From Nannocystis punicea (GTDB lineage Bacteria > Myxococcota_A > Polyangia > Nannocystales > Nannocystaceae), in the NCBI RefSeq assembly GCF_026965555.1, contig NZ_CP114040.1, positions 12,354,001 through 12,418,000 of the forward strand: 64,000 nucleotides of DNA, read 5' to 3'. Positions 16,268 to 24,533 of the stretch are shown one piece after another; the stretch's first letter is position 1, and every line of letters starts with the position of its first letter. The translations under genes were made by a program, and so were the position numbers. The notes below the pieces were generated by a model. That model had not been told where the DNA came from, searched no databases, and was given only the letters and a program-made list of their open reading frames with translations.

Positions 16268-19200
16268 ATGCGCTTTGAACGCCTGACCGTCGAGCGCTTC
16301 GGCCACTTCGAGTCGCTCGACATCGACCTGCCCGGAGGGCCAGGTCTCGTCGTCCTCTACGGCCCCAACGAGGCCGGCAAGACCACGCTCCTGCGGGCCC
16401 TGCACGGCCTCCTCTTCGGCGTCGACGAGCGCACCCCGTACGCCTTCGAGTACGACTACCGCGCCATCGCCCTGCGAGCTGTCCTGCGGGACAGCGCCGG
16501 CCAGCGCCTCCACATCACTCGCCTCAAGAAGCGCAAGGACTCGCTCGCCGGCAGCCTTCACAGCGACGCCGGCGAGGTCCCCCTCGACGCCGCTCGCTTC
16601 GCCCGCTACTTCGGCGCCATCACCGAGGAGCTCTACCGGGCGATCTTCGGCTTCTCGCACGCCGACCTGCAGCAGGGCTCCGACGTCTTGCAGGTCGCGG
16701 GCCTCGCCGAGCTCCTGGGCGGCGGCGCTCTCGGCGGCAGCGCCGAGAAGATCCGCGGCGCCCTCGCCGGCCTCCAGGGCGAGAGCGAGGGCCTCTTCAA
16801 GGCCAAGGGCAAGAACCCCGCCATCAACCGCGGCCTCACCCAGCTGCGCGACGCCAAGCACGCCCTGCGCGACGCCATGTTCGCCCAGCCGCAGTACGCC
16901 GCGCTCACCACCAACCTCGCCGGCGCGCGCGACGAGGCCGACCTCGCCGAGCGAGAGCTCGCCCGCCTGCGCGAGCGCGAGGCCCGGCTGCGCACCCTGC
17001 TCGGCGTCTTCGAGGACTTCCACGAGCACCTCGGCCTCGTGCGCGCCCTCGCCGACCCCGCCCTGCACCTCGACCTCGACGAGCCCGCCGCCGAGCGGGC
17101 CCGCCTGCGCCACGCCGAGTTCGTGACCGCCGACGGCCAGCTGCGCGCCCTCGACGCCGAGCTCGCGCGCCTCCTCGCCCGCGCCGACCAGCCCGCCGCC
17201 GACCCTGCCCTGCTCGCCGAGGCCGGCGCCGTCGAGCGGCTCGTCCGCCGCGTCGAGGCCGTCGCCGAGCAGCGCCTCGTCATCCCGCGCGAGCGCGAGC
17301 GCCTGGCCCGCGAGACCGACGCCCTGCAGTCTGTCCTCGCCACCATGTCCCCGGGGACACGTCCTGAAGACCATGTCCGATGGGTCATCCAGCCGCACGA
17401 GCTCGACCGCCTGCGGGCCCTCGCCACCCGCTGGCAGCGCGCCCGCCAGGAGCTGATGCTGTCGGCCCGCGGCCTCGCCGACGACGAGGCCGAGCTGTCG
17501 GCGCTGCGTGCCAGCCTCGCCGACCTGGCCGCCGCCGCGCCCGACCTCGAGGACAGCGCCCTGCTCGCCGAGCTCGAGGACGCCCTGGCCCGCCGCGCCG
17601 AGCTCGACCGCGAGGAGCTGGCGATCGCCCGCCTGCGCGCCGACCTCGACCTCGGCCTCCTGCGCCTGCACCCGCCGCTGCCCGCCGCCGAGCTCGCCGC
17701 CGCCCCCCTGCCGCGCCCCGCCGAGCTCGACGATCACCACGCCCGCCACCTCGACCTCGAGCGCGAGCGCCGGGCTGCCCTTTCAGACCTGTCCCGAGAG
17801 CAAGACGACCTCACCCGCGCCCGCGCCGAGCTCGAAGCCCTCGCCGCCGGCGACCTGCCCGATCCGTCGGCCCTCGCGGTCGCCCGCGCCCGCCGCGACG
17901 ACGTCTGGCAGGAGGTCCGCCGCCGCCTCCACACCCAGGAGGGCTTCGGCGCCCTGTTCGTCGGCGCCGACGCGGCCGACTCGGGCCCCGACACCTCCGC
18001 CGCCCGCAAGCAGCTGACGCGCCGCTACGAGCGCGCGGTGGCCGACGCCGACGACCTCGCCGACCGCCTGCGCGACGCCGCCGATCTGCTGGCCAAGAAG
18101 ACGGGCCTGCAGCAGCAGATCGATCGCGCCGAGCAGGACGTCGCCCGCGCGCAGGAGCGGGTCGCCGCGGCCACCCGCGCCGAGGCGCGCTGGGCCGCCG
18201 ACTGGGCCGCGCTGTGGCGGCCGACCAGGATCGTGCCCGGTCCGCCCGCGGCGATGATCCCGTGGTGCCGCGACGCCGCCAGCCTGCGCGAGCTCGCGGC
18301 CGAGCTGATGCGCCGCGAGGAGGTCGTCCGCCGCCTGCGCCCGGCGCTCGACGAGTTCACCGCCCGCCTGCAGCGCCGCCTCTCGTGGCCCGGCGCCAGC
18401 CTGCCCGCGCTCGCCCAGGGCCTCCGCGACCGCGAGCGCACCGCCCTGGCCGCGCGCGCCCGCCACGAGGCCGCCTCCGCCCGCCTCGCCGGCCTCGACA
18501 GCGCCGTCGCTCGCGGCCACGCCGCCCACGCCGCCCTCTCGCGCGAGCTCGCCGACATCCGCGCCGCCCTCTCCTCCCTCCTCGTCACCCTCGGCCTGCC
18601 CGCCGACCTCGAGCCCGACGCCGCGCTCGCCCGCATCGATGCCCTCGAGGACATGTCCCAAAAGCTAGCCGCGCTCGAGGCCCGCCGCGAGGCCCTGGCC
18701 CGCGGCGAGGCGCTCCTCGCCGGCTTCGACGCCGAGTTCACCGCGCTCCTCGCCCGCCTCGGCCGCCCCGCCGGCGACCTCGCCCCCGAGCACACCGTCG
18801 ACCGCCTCAGCCGCCGCCTCGCCGAGGCCCGCACGGCCGCCGCCGCCGCCGAGCAGGCCCGCGAGCAGGCCGAGGTCAAGCAGCGCGAGCGCGACGCCCT
18901 GGCCGAGACCCGCGCCGCCGCGTCCGCCGAGCTCGAGGCCCTGGCCGCCCGTGCCGGGGCCCGCGGAACGCCTGAACTTTTGGACATGTCCGAACGGGCA
19001 CTCCAGCGCGCCCGCCTGCAGCGGCGCCAGGGCGAGCTGGCCCTGCGACTGGCCCGCGCGCTCGGCGACGGCCCGGCCCGCGACAGCTACGACGCCGAGC
19101 TGCAGGGCGCCCGCCGCGAGGCGCTGATGGCCGAGCGCGACGACCTCGCCCGCCGCCTCGCCGACCTCGACCGCCGCCGCACCGGCGCGCTCGAGCAGAA

Positions 19201-19819
19201 GGGCAAGCTCGACAACCAGCTGCAGCACCTCGGGGGCGACCGCGCGGCCCGCCTCAACGCCGAGTGCGAGGCCCTCCACGCCGACCTCACCCAGCACGTC
19301 GACCGCTACGTCCTCGTCCAGCTGGCCCAGCAGGTGCTCGCCCGCGTCACCGACCGCTACGCCCGCGAGAACCAGCCGGCGATCCTCCACTACACCTCCG
19401 ACCTCCTGGCCACGATCACCGGCGGCCGCCACCTCCGCGTCGTCCCCCAGCCCGAGGCCGGCACCCTCGCCGCAGTCGGCCGCGGCGGCCGGCTCCGGCT
19501 CCCGAGCGAGCTGTCCCTCGGGACACGCGAGCAGCTGTTCCTCGCCCTCCGCCTCGCCTACGTCCTCGACTACTGCGACCGCAACGAGCCGCTCCCGCTG
19601 GTGATGGACGACGTCCTCGTCAACTTCGACGAGGACCGCGCCGCCACCACCCTGCAGGCCCTCCGCGACGTCGCCCGCACCACCCAGATCCTCTTCCTCA
19701 CCTGCCACCGCCACCTGATGCACCTGGCCCGCCAGACCACCGACACCGGCGCCGACCTGCAGATCGTCGAGCTCCCCGGCCCGCCCGCGGCCACCATCCC
19801 GCGCGCCGCCGAAGCCTGA
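16268..19819 (+). CDS. SMC/Rad50-like ATPase of the YhaN type
   Basis: 1183 residues from ATG 16268. The N-terminal ATPase half holds Walker A (GPNEAGKTT, 32-40). The middle 850 residues are Ala/Glu/Arg-rich coiled coil, and the C-terminal half carries the ABC signature (LSLGTREQLFLALRLAY) and Walker B (LPLVMDDVLVNFDEDRA). This is the Rad50/SbcC layout in its YhaN variant, partner of the nuclease upstream; together they would process DNA ends. At least six palindromic elements are read in frame inside the gene (near 16478, 17346, 17777, 18649, 18982, 19512), the densest coding cluster in the window. Most lie in the coiled coil, where short insertions should be tolerated. One (19512-19525) overlaps the signature region. 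Confidence 0.92.
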   Translation: MRFERLTVERFGHFESLDIDLPGGPGLVVLYGPNEAGKTTLLRALHGLLFGVDERTPYAFEYDYRAIALRAVLRDSAGQRLHITRLKKRKDSLAGSLHSDAGEVPLDAARFARYFGAITEELYRAIFGFSHADLQQGSDVLQVAGLAELLGGGALGGSAEKIRGALAGLQGESEGLFKAKGKNPAINRGLTQLRDAKHALRDAMFAQPQYAALTTNLAGARDEADLAERELARLREREARLRTLLGVFEDFHEHLGLVRALADPALHLDLDEPAAERARLRHAEFVTADGQLRALDAELARLLARADQPAADPALLAEAGAVERLVRRVEAVAEQRLVIPRERERLARETDALQSVLATMSPGTRPEDHVRWVIQPHELDRLRALATRWQRARQELMLSARGLADDEAELSALRASLADLAAAAPDLEDSALLAELEDALARRAELDREELAIARLRADLDLGLLRLHPPLPAAELAAAPLPRPAELDDHHARHLDLERERRAALSDLSREQDDLTRARAELEALAAGDLPDPSALAVARARRDDVWQEVRRRLHTQEGFGALFVGADAADSGPDTSAARKQLTRRYERAVADADDLADRLRDAADLLAKKTGLQQQIDRAEQDVARAQERVAAATRAEARWAADWAALWRPTRIVPGPPAAMIPWCRDAASLRELAAELMRREEVVRRLRPALDEFTARLQRRLSWPGASLPALAQGLRDRERTALAARARHEAASARLAGLDSAVARGHAAHAALSRELADIRAALSSLLVTLGLPADLEPDAALARIDALEDMSQKLAALEARREALARGEALLAGFDAEFTALLARLGRPAGDLAPEHTVDRLSRRLAEARTAAAAAEQAREQAEVKQRERDALAETRAAASAELEALAARAGARGTPELLDMSERALQRARLQRRQGELALRLARALGDGPARDSYDAELQGARREALMAERDDLARRLADLDRRRTGALEQKGKLDNQLQHLGGDRAARLNAECEALHADLTQHVDRYVLVQLAQQVLARVTDRYARENQPAILHYTSDLLATITGGRHLRVVPQPEAGTLAAVGRGGRLRLPSELSLGTREQLFLALRLAYVLDYCDRNEPLPLVMDDVLVNFDEDRAATTLQALRDVARTTQILFLTCHRHLMHLARQTTDTGADLQIVELPGPPAATIPRAAEA
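16478..16495. repeat. Dispersed palindromic element, in CDS
   Basis: GCTGTCC-TGCG-GGACAGC, perfect 7-bp stem, in the N-terminal ATPase half of the YhaN-like gene. Confidence 0.75.
17346..17359. repeat. Dispersed palindromic element, in CDS
   Basis: Perfect TGTCCCCGGGGACA in the coiled-coil region, followed within 20 bases by a second degenerate copy (GTCCTGAAGAC) and another ATGTCC half-site. The same 14-mer recurs at 52538-52551. Confidence 0.8.
18649..18658. repeat. GGACATGTCC core in CDS
   Basis: Exact 10-mer in the coiled coil of the YhaN-like gene, read as Asp-Met-Ser (EDMSQK). Confidence 0.7.
18982..18991. repeat. GGACATGTCC core in CDS
   Basis: Exact 10-mer, again read as Asp-Met-Ser (LDMSERA), 333 bp after the previous copy in the same gene. 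Confidence 0.7.
19512..19525. repeat. Dispersed palindromic element, in CDS
   Basis: TGTCCC-TC-GGGACA at the ABC signature region (LSLGTRE) of the YhaN-like ATPase. Confidence 0.65.
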
Positions 19820-19828
19820 ACCATCGGA

Positions 19829-19882
19829 CATGCTCTTTCGAGCATGCCTCAACGGACATGCCCGCCCGGGCATGTCCTATTT
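19829..19882. terminator. Double palindromic hairpin between convergent genes
   Basis: Two element-type hairpins lie in tandem: CATGCTC-TTTC-GAGCATG (19829-19846) and GGACATGCCC-GCCC-GGGCATGTCC (19854-19877), a perfect 10-bp stem followed by TATTTT. They fill the 68-bp gap between the ends of the ATPase and asparagine synthetase genes. The T-rich run after the second stem supports termination of plus-strand transcripts. Confidence 0.65.
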
Positions 19883-19887
19883 TGGAA

Positions 19888-21765
19888 CTAGTCGGAGTAC
19901 ATGCGCTGCCACTGCTCGAGCACGATGAGCGACCAGATCCGCAGCGCGTGATCGCGGGTCCCGCGGCGGTGCTCGCCGACGATCCGGGCCACCCCGTTGA
20001 CGTCGAACAGGCCGCGCCGCTTGATGACGTCGGGGTGCAGCCAGTCGGAGACGATGCGCGCCTCGGCGGCCTTGAGCCAGGCCCCGAACGGCGCCGAGAA
20101 CCCGAGCTTCTTGCGCTTCAGCACCGTTGGCGGCAGCCACTCGCCGGCGATCTCCCGCAGCACCCGCTTCGACGCCAGCGCGGTCACCCGCATCGACGAC
20201 GGCGCCGCCGCCATCTGCTCGAGCAGCACGTGGTCGCAGAACGGCACCCGCACCTCGAGCCCGTGGGCCATGCTCATGCGGTCGGTGCAGCGCAGCACGT
20301 TCTCGGGCAAGAAGCCGTGGATGTCGGCGTACCATGCCCTTGCGACCAGGTCCCCGAGGACAGGTCGGTCGAAGGCCTCGGCGATGAAGTTCGGCGCGCG
20401 CACCTCGGCGATCCGCCGCGCCGTCTCGCGCGCGTAGGGCCGGTCGCGCGCCGACTCGGAGCCCTTGCCGACCCACGCCGCGTAGCGCTCGCCCGGCGGC
20501 AGCGCCAGGCTGTCGAGGAATTGCCGGCCCCAGCGGCGCAGGCTGAGCGCCGTCGTCGGCTCGCCGAGCACCCGCAGCGCCCGCCCGGCCAGCGCGATCG
20601 CCGACGGCGGCACGCGCCCCAGGTGCTCGGAGATCCGCAGCCCCCGGTAGCGCGGATAGCCGCCGAACACCTCGTCGCCGCCGTCGCCCGCCAGCGCCAC
20701 GGTCACCCGCTGCCGCGCGAAGCGGGACAGGTGGTACGCCAGCAGCGCCGTCCACGACCCGAACGGCTCGTCGAAGCCCGCGACCATCGCCGCCAGGTCG
20801 TCGAGGATGTCGATCTTCAGCTCGAGCTCGTGGTGCGACAGCCCGAAGTGCCGCGCCACCTCCCGCGCGTGGTGCCGCTCCTCGTAGCTCGCGCCCTCCG
20901 GCCCGTAGCCGACGCAGAACGTCTGCAGCGCCGTCCCGCGGTTCGCCAGCGCCGCGACGATCGTCGACGAGTCGAGCCCGCCCGACAGGAACGCCCCCAC
21001 CGGCACGTCCGACACCGTGTGCAGCTCGATCGCCTCGGCCAACGTCGGTGCCACCGCCTCCGCCCACGCCTCCACGCTCGAAAGCCGCGGGTCCGGCGGC
21101 CGCGGCTCGCAGTCCCACCAGCGCGAGATGGTCACCTGTCCCTCGCGCCAGGTCAGTCGATGCCCCGGCGGCAGCTGCTTCACGCCAGCGAAGATCGAGC
21201 GCGGCGGCGGGACATAGTAGAGCTCGAGATACCCGTCGAGCGCCGCGAGGTCGAGCGAGCGGTCGACCGCCGGGCTCTTCAGCAGCGCCTTCGGCTCCGA
21301 CGCGAACAGCAGCACGCCGCCCGCCACTTGCGAATAATAAAGCGGCTTCTGCCCCAGCCGGTCGCGCACGAGGTGGAGCTCGCGGGTCCGCCGGTCCCAC
21401 AACGCGAACGCGAACATCCCCCGCAGCCGCTGCAGCGCCGCCGGCCCCTCGCGCCGCCACAGCTCGAGCAGCACCTCGGTGTCGCCGCGCGTGCGCAGCG
21501 GCACCCCGGCCGCGAGCAGCTCGGCGCGCAGCGCCGCGAAGTTGTAGATCTCGCCGTTGTAGACGATGACGAGGTCGCCGCTCGCGTCGACCATCGGCTG
21601 GGCCCCGCCGGCGAGGTCGAGGATCGCCAGCCGGCGATGACCGAGCCCGACGTCCGGCTCGAGATGCACCCCGTCACCGTCGGGCCCGCGGTGTCGCAGC
21701 GCCGCGGTCATGCTCGCCACCAGAGCGGCGTCGCAGGCCCCGACCATGCCGGCGAGCCCGCACAT
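19888..21765 (-). CDS. asnB: Asparagine synthetase (glutamine-hydrolysing)
   Basis: 625 residues from ATG 21765. N-terminal class II glutamine amidotransferase domain with nucleophile Cys2 directly after the start (MCGLAG), plus RHRGPDG, NGEIYN and RGDTEVLL motifs. The C-terminal synthetase domain has the pyrophosphate loop SGGLDSS and GDGGDEVFGGY. Length and motifs match AsnB, which makes asparagine from aspartate and glutamine with ATP. Similar proteins in polysaccharide or secondary-metabolite clusters amidate other carboxylates; the divergent methyltransferase gene leaves that open. Degenerate palindromic elements are read in frame near 20340-20372 and 21138-21155. Confidence 0.93.
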   Translation of the reverse strand: MCGLAGMVGACDAALVASMTAALRHRGPDGDGVHLEPDVGLGHRRLAILDLAGGAQPMVDASGDLVIVYNGEIYNFAALRAELLAAGVPLRTRGDTEVLLELWRREGPAALQRLRGMFAFALWDRRTRELHLVRDRLGQKPLYYSQVAGGVLLFASEPKALLKSPAVDRSLDLAALDGYLELYYVPPPRSIFAGVKQLPPGHRLTWREGQVTISRWWDCEPRPPDPRLSSVEAWAEAVAPTLAEAIELHTVSDVPVGAFLSGGLDSSTIVAALANRGTALQTFCVGYGPEGASYEERHHAREVARHFGLSHHELELKIDILDDLAAMVAGFDEPFGSWTALLAYHLSRFARQRVTVALAGDGGDEVFGGYPRYRGLRISEHLGRVPPSAIALAGRALRVLGEPTTALSLRRWGRQFLDSLALPPGERYAAWVGKGSESARDRPYARETARRIAEVRAPNFIAEAFDRPVLGDLVARAWYADIHGFLPENVLRCTDRMSMAHGLEVRVPFCDHVLLEQMAAAPSSMRVTALASKRVLREIAGEWLPPTVLKRKKLGFSAPFGAWLKAAEARIVSDWLHPDVIKRRGLFDVNGVARIVGEHRRGTRDHALRIWSLIVLEQWQRMYSD

Positions 21766-21876
21766 CAGGCCTCGACCCCCGCAAGGCGCGAGCCTCGGCC
21801 AGATTCGGGTCGCCAGGGCGGCATCGGGGACGAGCTTGTCATACTATGGCCCGGCCCGCCTGAAGCCGCTCTCATC

Positions 21877-22914
21877 ATGACCGCCGCGACCGACGCCCCC
21901 ACCGACGCCCCCACCGTCGAACCCGTCGAAGCCTGTCCGGTCTGCGGCGCCCGCGACCGCCACCCCCTCCTCCCCGAGGTCCACCGCATCGGCGTGGTCC
22001 GCTGCCAGGGCTGCGACCTCGTCCACGCCACCGGCCACTACGCCGCCACCTACCTCAGCGAGTCCTACTACGCCGCGCGCGCCAAGCAGCGCCAGTCGCC
22101 CACGCGCCCCTCGGCGCGAGACATCGACCGCAAGCGCCGCAACGTCGAGCTCTACGACCGCCTCAGCGGCGGCCGCCTCGGTCGCCCCCGCGCGGGCGCC
22201 CGCGCCCTCGACATCGGCTGCGACACCGGCCTCCTCCTCGACGTCCTGCGCGAGCTCGGCTACCGCACCGAGGGCATCGAACGCTCCCCCGCCGGCGCGC
22301 AGGCCCAGACCGCCGGCCACGAGGTCCACGCCCTCGACATCGAGGTGACCGACCTGGGCCTCGGCCGCTTCGACCTCATCACCATGACCCACGTGCTCGA
22401 GCACCTGCGCGAGCCGGTGCGCGGCCTGACGTGGATCCGCCGCCACTTGGCCCCCGGCGGCCTGGCAGTGATCGAGGTCCCGAACTGGGGCGATCTCCTG
22501 CGACCGCTGTGGGGCCGCCGCTTCCGCCCGCTCGAACTCGGCGACCACGTCAGCTTCTTCGAGCGCTCCACCCTCGCCGCCGCCCTCACCCGCGCCGGCC
22601 TGGAGCCGGAGATCTTGTGGAGCGCCCCGCAGATCGGCACCTCGCTCGCGCCGAGTTTGCTCACTGCCGCCGACCTCGCCCTCGACCTCCGCCGCCGCCT
22701 CCGTCGCGGCTCGCCCACCGTCGCCGGCGTCGCCGGCAACCGCCTCCAGTCCGCAAAACAGGGCCGGCGGTGGCAGCGCCTCGCCGGACCCCTGGTCGTC
22801 CGCGGCCTCGACAACCTCGACAGCGCCCTCGGCCCCTGGCTCGAAGGCATGTTCGGAGCCCACTGCGGCTGGGGTGCCAACCTCGTCACCGTCGCCAGGG
22901 CCCAATCCAGCTGA
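21877..22914 (+). CDS. Class I SAM-dependent methyltransferase with N-terminal zinc-binding pair
   Basis: 345 residues from ATG 21877. An N-terminal CPVC...CQGCDLVH pair (about 22-55) looks like a zinc-binding finger, as in sugar C-methyltransferase-like proteins. The SAM-binding core starts with LDIGCDTG (motif I), followed by ITMTHVLEHL and APGGLAVIEVPNW, which matches Methyltransf_23-type enzymes. It is divergent from asnB across 111 bp. Substrate unknown; glycan or natural-product methylation is a fair guess. The stop codon lies in a short direct repeat: CTGAAGTCCC at 22911-22920 and again at 22925-22934. Confidence 0.88.
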   Translation: MTAATDAPTDAPTVEPVEACPVCGARDRHPLLPEVHRIGVVRCQGCDLVHATGHYAATYLSESYYAARAKQRQSPTRPSARDIDRKRRNVELYDRLSGGRLGRPRAGARALDIGCDTGLLLDVLRELGYRTEGIERSPAGAQAQTAGHEVHALDIEVTDLGLGRFDLITMTHVLEHLREPVRGLTWIRRHLAPGGLAVIEVPNWGDLLRPLWGRRFRPLELGDHVSFFERSTLAAALTRAGLEPEILWSAPQIGTSLAPSLLTAADLALDLRRRLRRGSPTVAGVAGNRLQSAKQGRRWQRLAGPLVVRGLDNLDSALGPWLEGMFGAHCGWGANLVTVARAQSS

Positions 22915-23054
22915 AGTCCCGACCTGAAGTCCCACGCCGGCCCGGGCTTTGCCGCCCCAACTTCGGGTGCTGGGACCCTCGGATCGTGCTTGACTTCCGC
23001 TCTGAACCAGAGCATCTTCCTGGCCCCTTGCTTCGAACGGTTGCAAGGGCCTGA

Positions 23055-23131
<77 letters not shown>

Positions 23132-23143
23132 GAGAAACTGAAG

Positions 23144-23182
23144 CGAAGCCCCGAAACCACCCGGTTTCGGGGCTTCGTGTTT
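23144..23182 (+). terminator. Intrinsic terminator of tRNA-Asp
   Basis: Perfect 15-bp stem (23144-23158 with 23163-23177), loop of four, followed by TGTTTT. It directly follows the tRNA and is unrelated in sequence to the dispersed palindromes. Confidence 0.9.
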
Positions 23183-23273
23183 TGGTCGCGCGACGAGCCC
23201 GCCGCGCAGCGACCTGCGCCGCGGAGCCCGAGAAGAAGTCGCCGGTCGAAGGCCGCGCCGACGCGGCCGCGCC

Positions 23274-23804
23274 TCACAGCGTCGAGAAGACCGCGTGCCG
23301 GCCGACGCCGATGCGCTCGAGCCGACCTTGCTTGACCAGCACCCCGAGGTGGTGGCGGAGCACCTTGCGATCGATGCGCGAGTACTCGGCGATGTCCTCG
23401 ATCGTGACGTCGCCGTTGCCCTCGATGAAGGGCAGCACCTGGCGCGCGACCTCGTCGGTGGACAGGCCGCCGTCCTCGGGCGCCTCTTCCTTCTCCTTCT
23501 TCAGGGCCTTCGCCTCGGCCTCGACCTCGGCCAGCTCCTCCTCGAGGATCCGCCGCTTCTTCTTGCGACCGGTCGGCTCGGGCTCGGCGGCGACAGGCTC
23601 CGGCGCCGGACCGAAGCCGTCGCGCAGGTCCCCGAGGGTGATCTTCCCGAACTGCGCCCACAGCCCGCGCGCCTCGAGGAAGTGGACCAGGTCCCCGAGC
23701 GACACCGTGTCGCGGTTCTTGAGGCCCTTGAGCGTCTCGAGCGCGCTGAGCCGCTCGAGCGCGCCGCTCTCGGCGCGGAAAATGGCACTGGCTTCACGTG
23801 TCAT
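23274..23804 (-). CDS. Putative winged-helix DNA-binding protein
   Basis: 176 residues from ATG 23804, chosen for GGAA seven bases upstream; the frame is open further upstream without a better signal. The N-terminal half is helical (ALERLSALETLKGLKNRD). The centre (about 75-115) is a Lys/Glu-rich coiled coil with a KKKRR cluster, and the C-terminal 65 residues (VTIEDIAEYSRIDRKVLRHHLGVLVKQGRLERIGVGRHAVFS) look like a winged helix-turn-helix with its wing. It may be a transcription regulator or a nucleoid-type protein. Nothing nearby hints at targets, and I do not recognise a named family. Confidence 0.75.
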   Translation of the reverse strand: MTREASAIFRAESGALERLSALETLKGLKNRDTVSLGDLVHFLEARGLWAQFGKITLGDLRDGFGPAPEPVAAEPEPTGRKKKRRILEEELAEVEAEAKALKKEKEEAPEDGGLSTDEVARQVLPFIEGNGDVTIEDIAEYSRIDRKVLRHHLGVLVKQGRLERIGVGRHAVFSTL

Positions 23805-24204
23805 GAAAATGTTCCAGATCGGGCACAGCGGCCGTTCCTGACGCCGCTGCGCGCTTCGGCCGGTATTGCTCATCCGATCGGCCCGCGCAAGCCGCGATCC
23901 GCCGGCCACCGGGGAATCATTGTCCCAACCGCCTCCGGGATTCACCTGCGCGCGAAGAGATCTCTTCGCCGCCTCCGCACAGATGCGTGAACGCGCGCTC
24001 AGGAATGTACGTAAATGCCCCTACAGGTACGAGTCCTGGCAACCCCAGAGCCCTTGTGGACTGCTTCCGCGCGGTTTCCGCCGTTCGCCGATCCCGCCGC
24101 CTTGTGCGGACCGCGCGAAGCCGCTGAGGCACCTCGACGCTCGACTAAACACCATTCCAGATCCGCGCAGGACAGGCAGGCTCGACAACGGAATTCCTGT
24201 GGAT
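23805..24204. other. Non-coding stretch upstream of the nrdJ leader
   Basis: About 400 bp without a credible gene. It must hold the promoter of nrdJ on the plus strand and of the winged-helix gene on the minus strand. I could not identify a convincing promoter or a canonical NrdR-box pair. Confidence 0.45.
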
Positions 24205-24365
24205 GCGGAAGGGGCGCAAGCCCCCGCCCTAGAGCCTGCGAAGGGGCGAAAAGCGCGGAGCGCGTAAGTTTTCAGCCCCAATATGTCGTGGTACAAGCCC
24301 CGTCACCCACAAGATGTGGGGGGCGAGGAGCGCTTTCGTCCGGCTTGCATCCGGGTGCTCCTCGG
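24205..24365 (+). ncRNA. Candidate structured leader RNA of nrdJ
   Basis: Three consecutive stems can be drawn. First GGGGC-GCAA-GCCCC (24211-24224), a GNRA-tetraloop hairpin. Then a nested hairpin at 24243-24279 pairing GGGGC/GCCCC, GAAAA/TTTTC and inner GCGC/GCGC. Then CGAGGAGC/GCTCCTCG (24324-24331 with 24357-24364) enclosing a CCGG/CCGG pair. It ends about 170 bp before the nrdJ start. Class II reductases in other bacteria are sometimes under cobalamin control, but I do not find a clear B12 box, so the family is unassigned and the call rests only on pairing seen by eye. Confidence 0.4.
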
Positions 24366-24533
24366 TCCATCTCTGCCCGACTACACAATTTCGCCCCTGC
24401 TGCTCGACTTCGCTCGCCCCGTCCTGGGTGTACGCGAAGCCTGGTCGCGGCTGGCCAGGTCTTGCTTTCGCAAGGCCGGTCGCGCATTTCACGCCCCCCC
24501 CCCGACAACTCTGCCCCCGGAGTCCGCCCCGTC

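Noticed and set aside
24277..24320. NrdR boxes upstream of nrdJ
   Set aside because: CCCACAAGATGTGGGG is palindromic but matches the NrdR consensus poorly, and no properly spaced second box is visible.
24015..24533. 173 codons upstream of nrdJ in the same frame
   Set aside because: The composition is not protein-like, family N termini begin near the ATG at 24534, and the stretch overlaps RNA stem structures.
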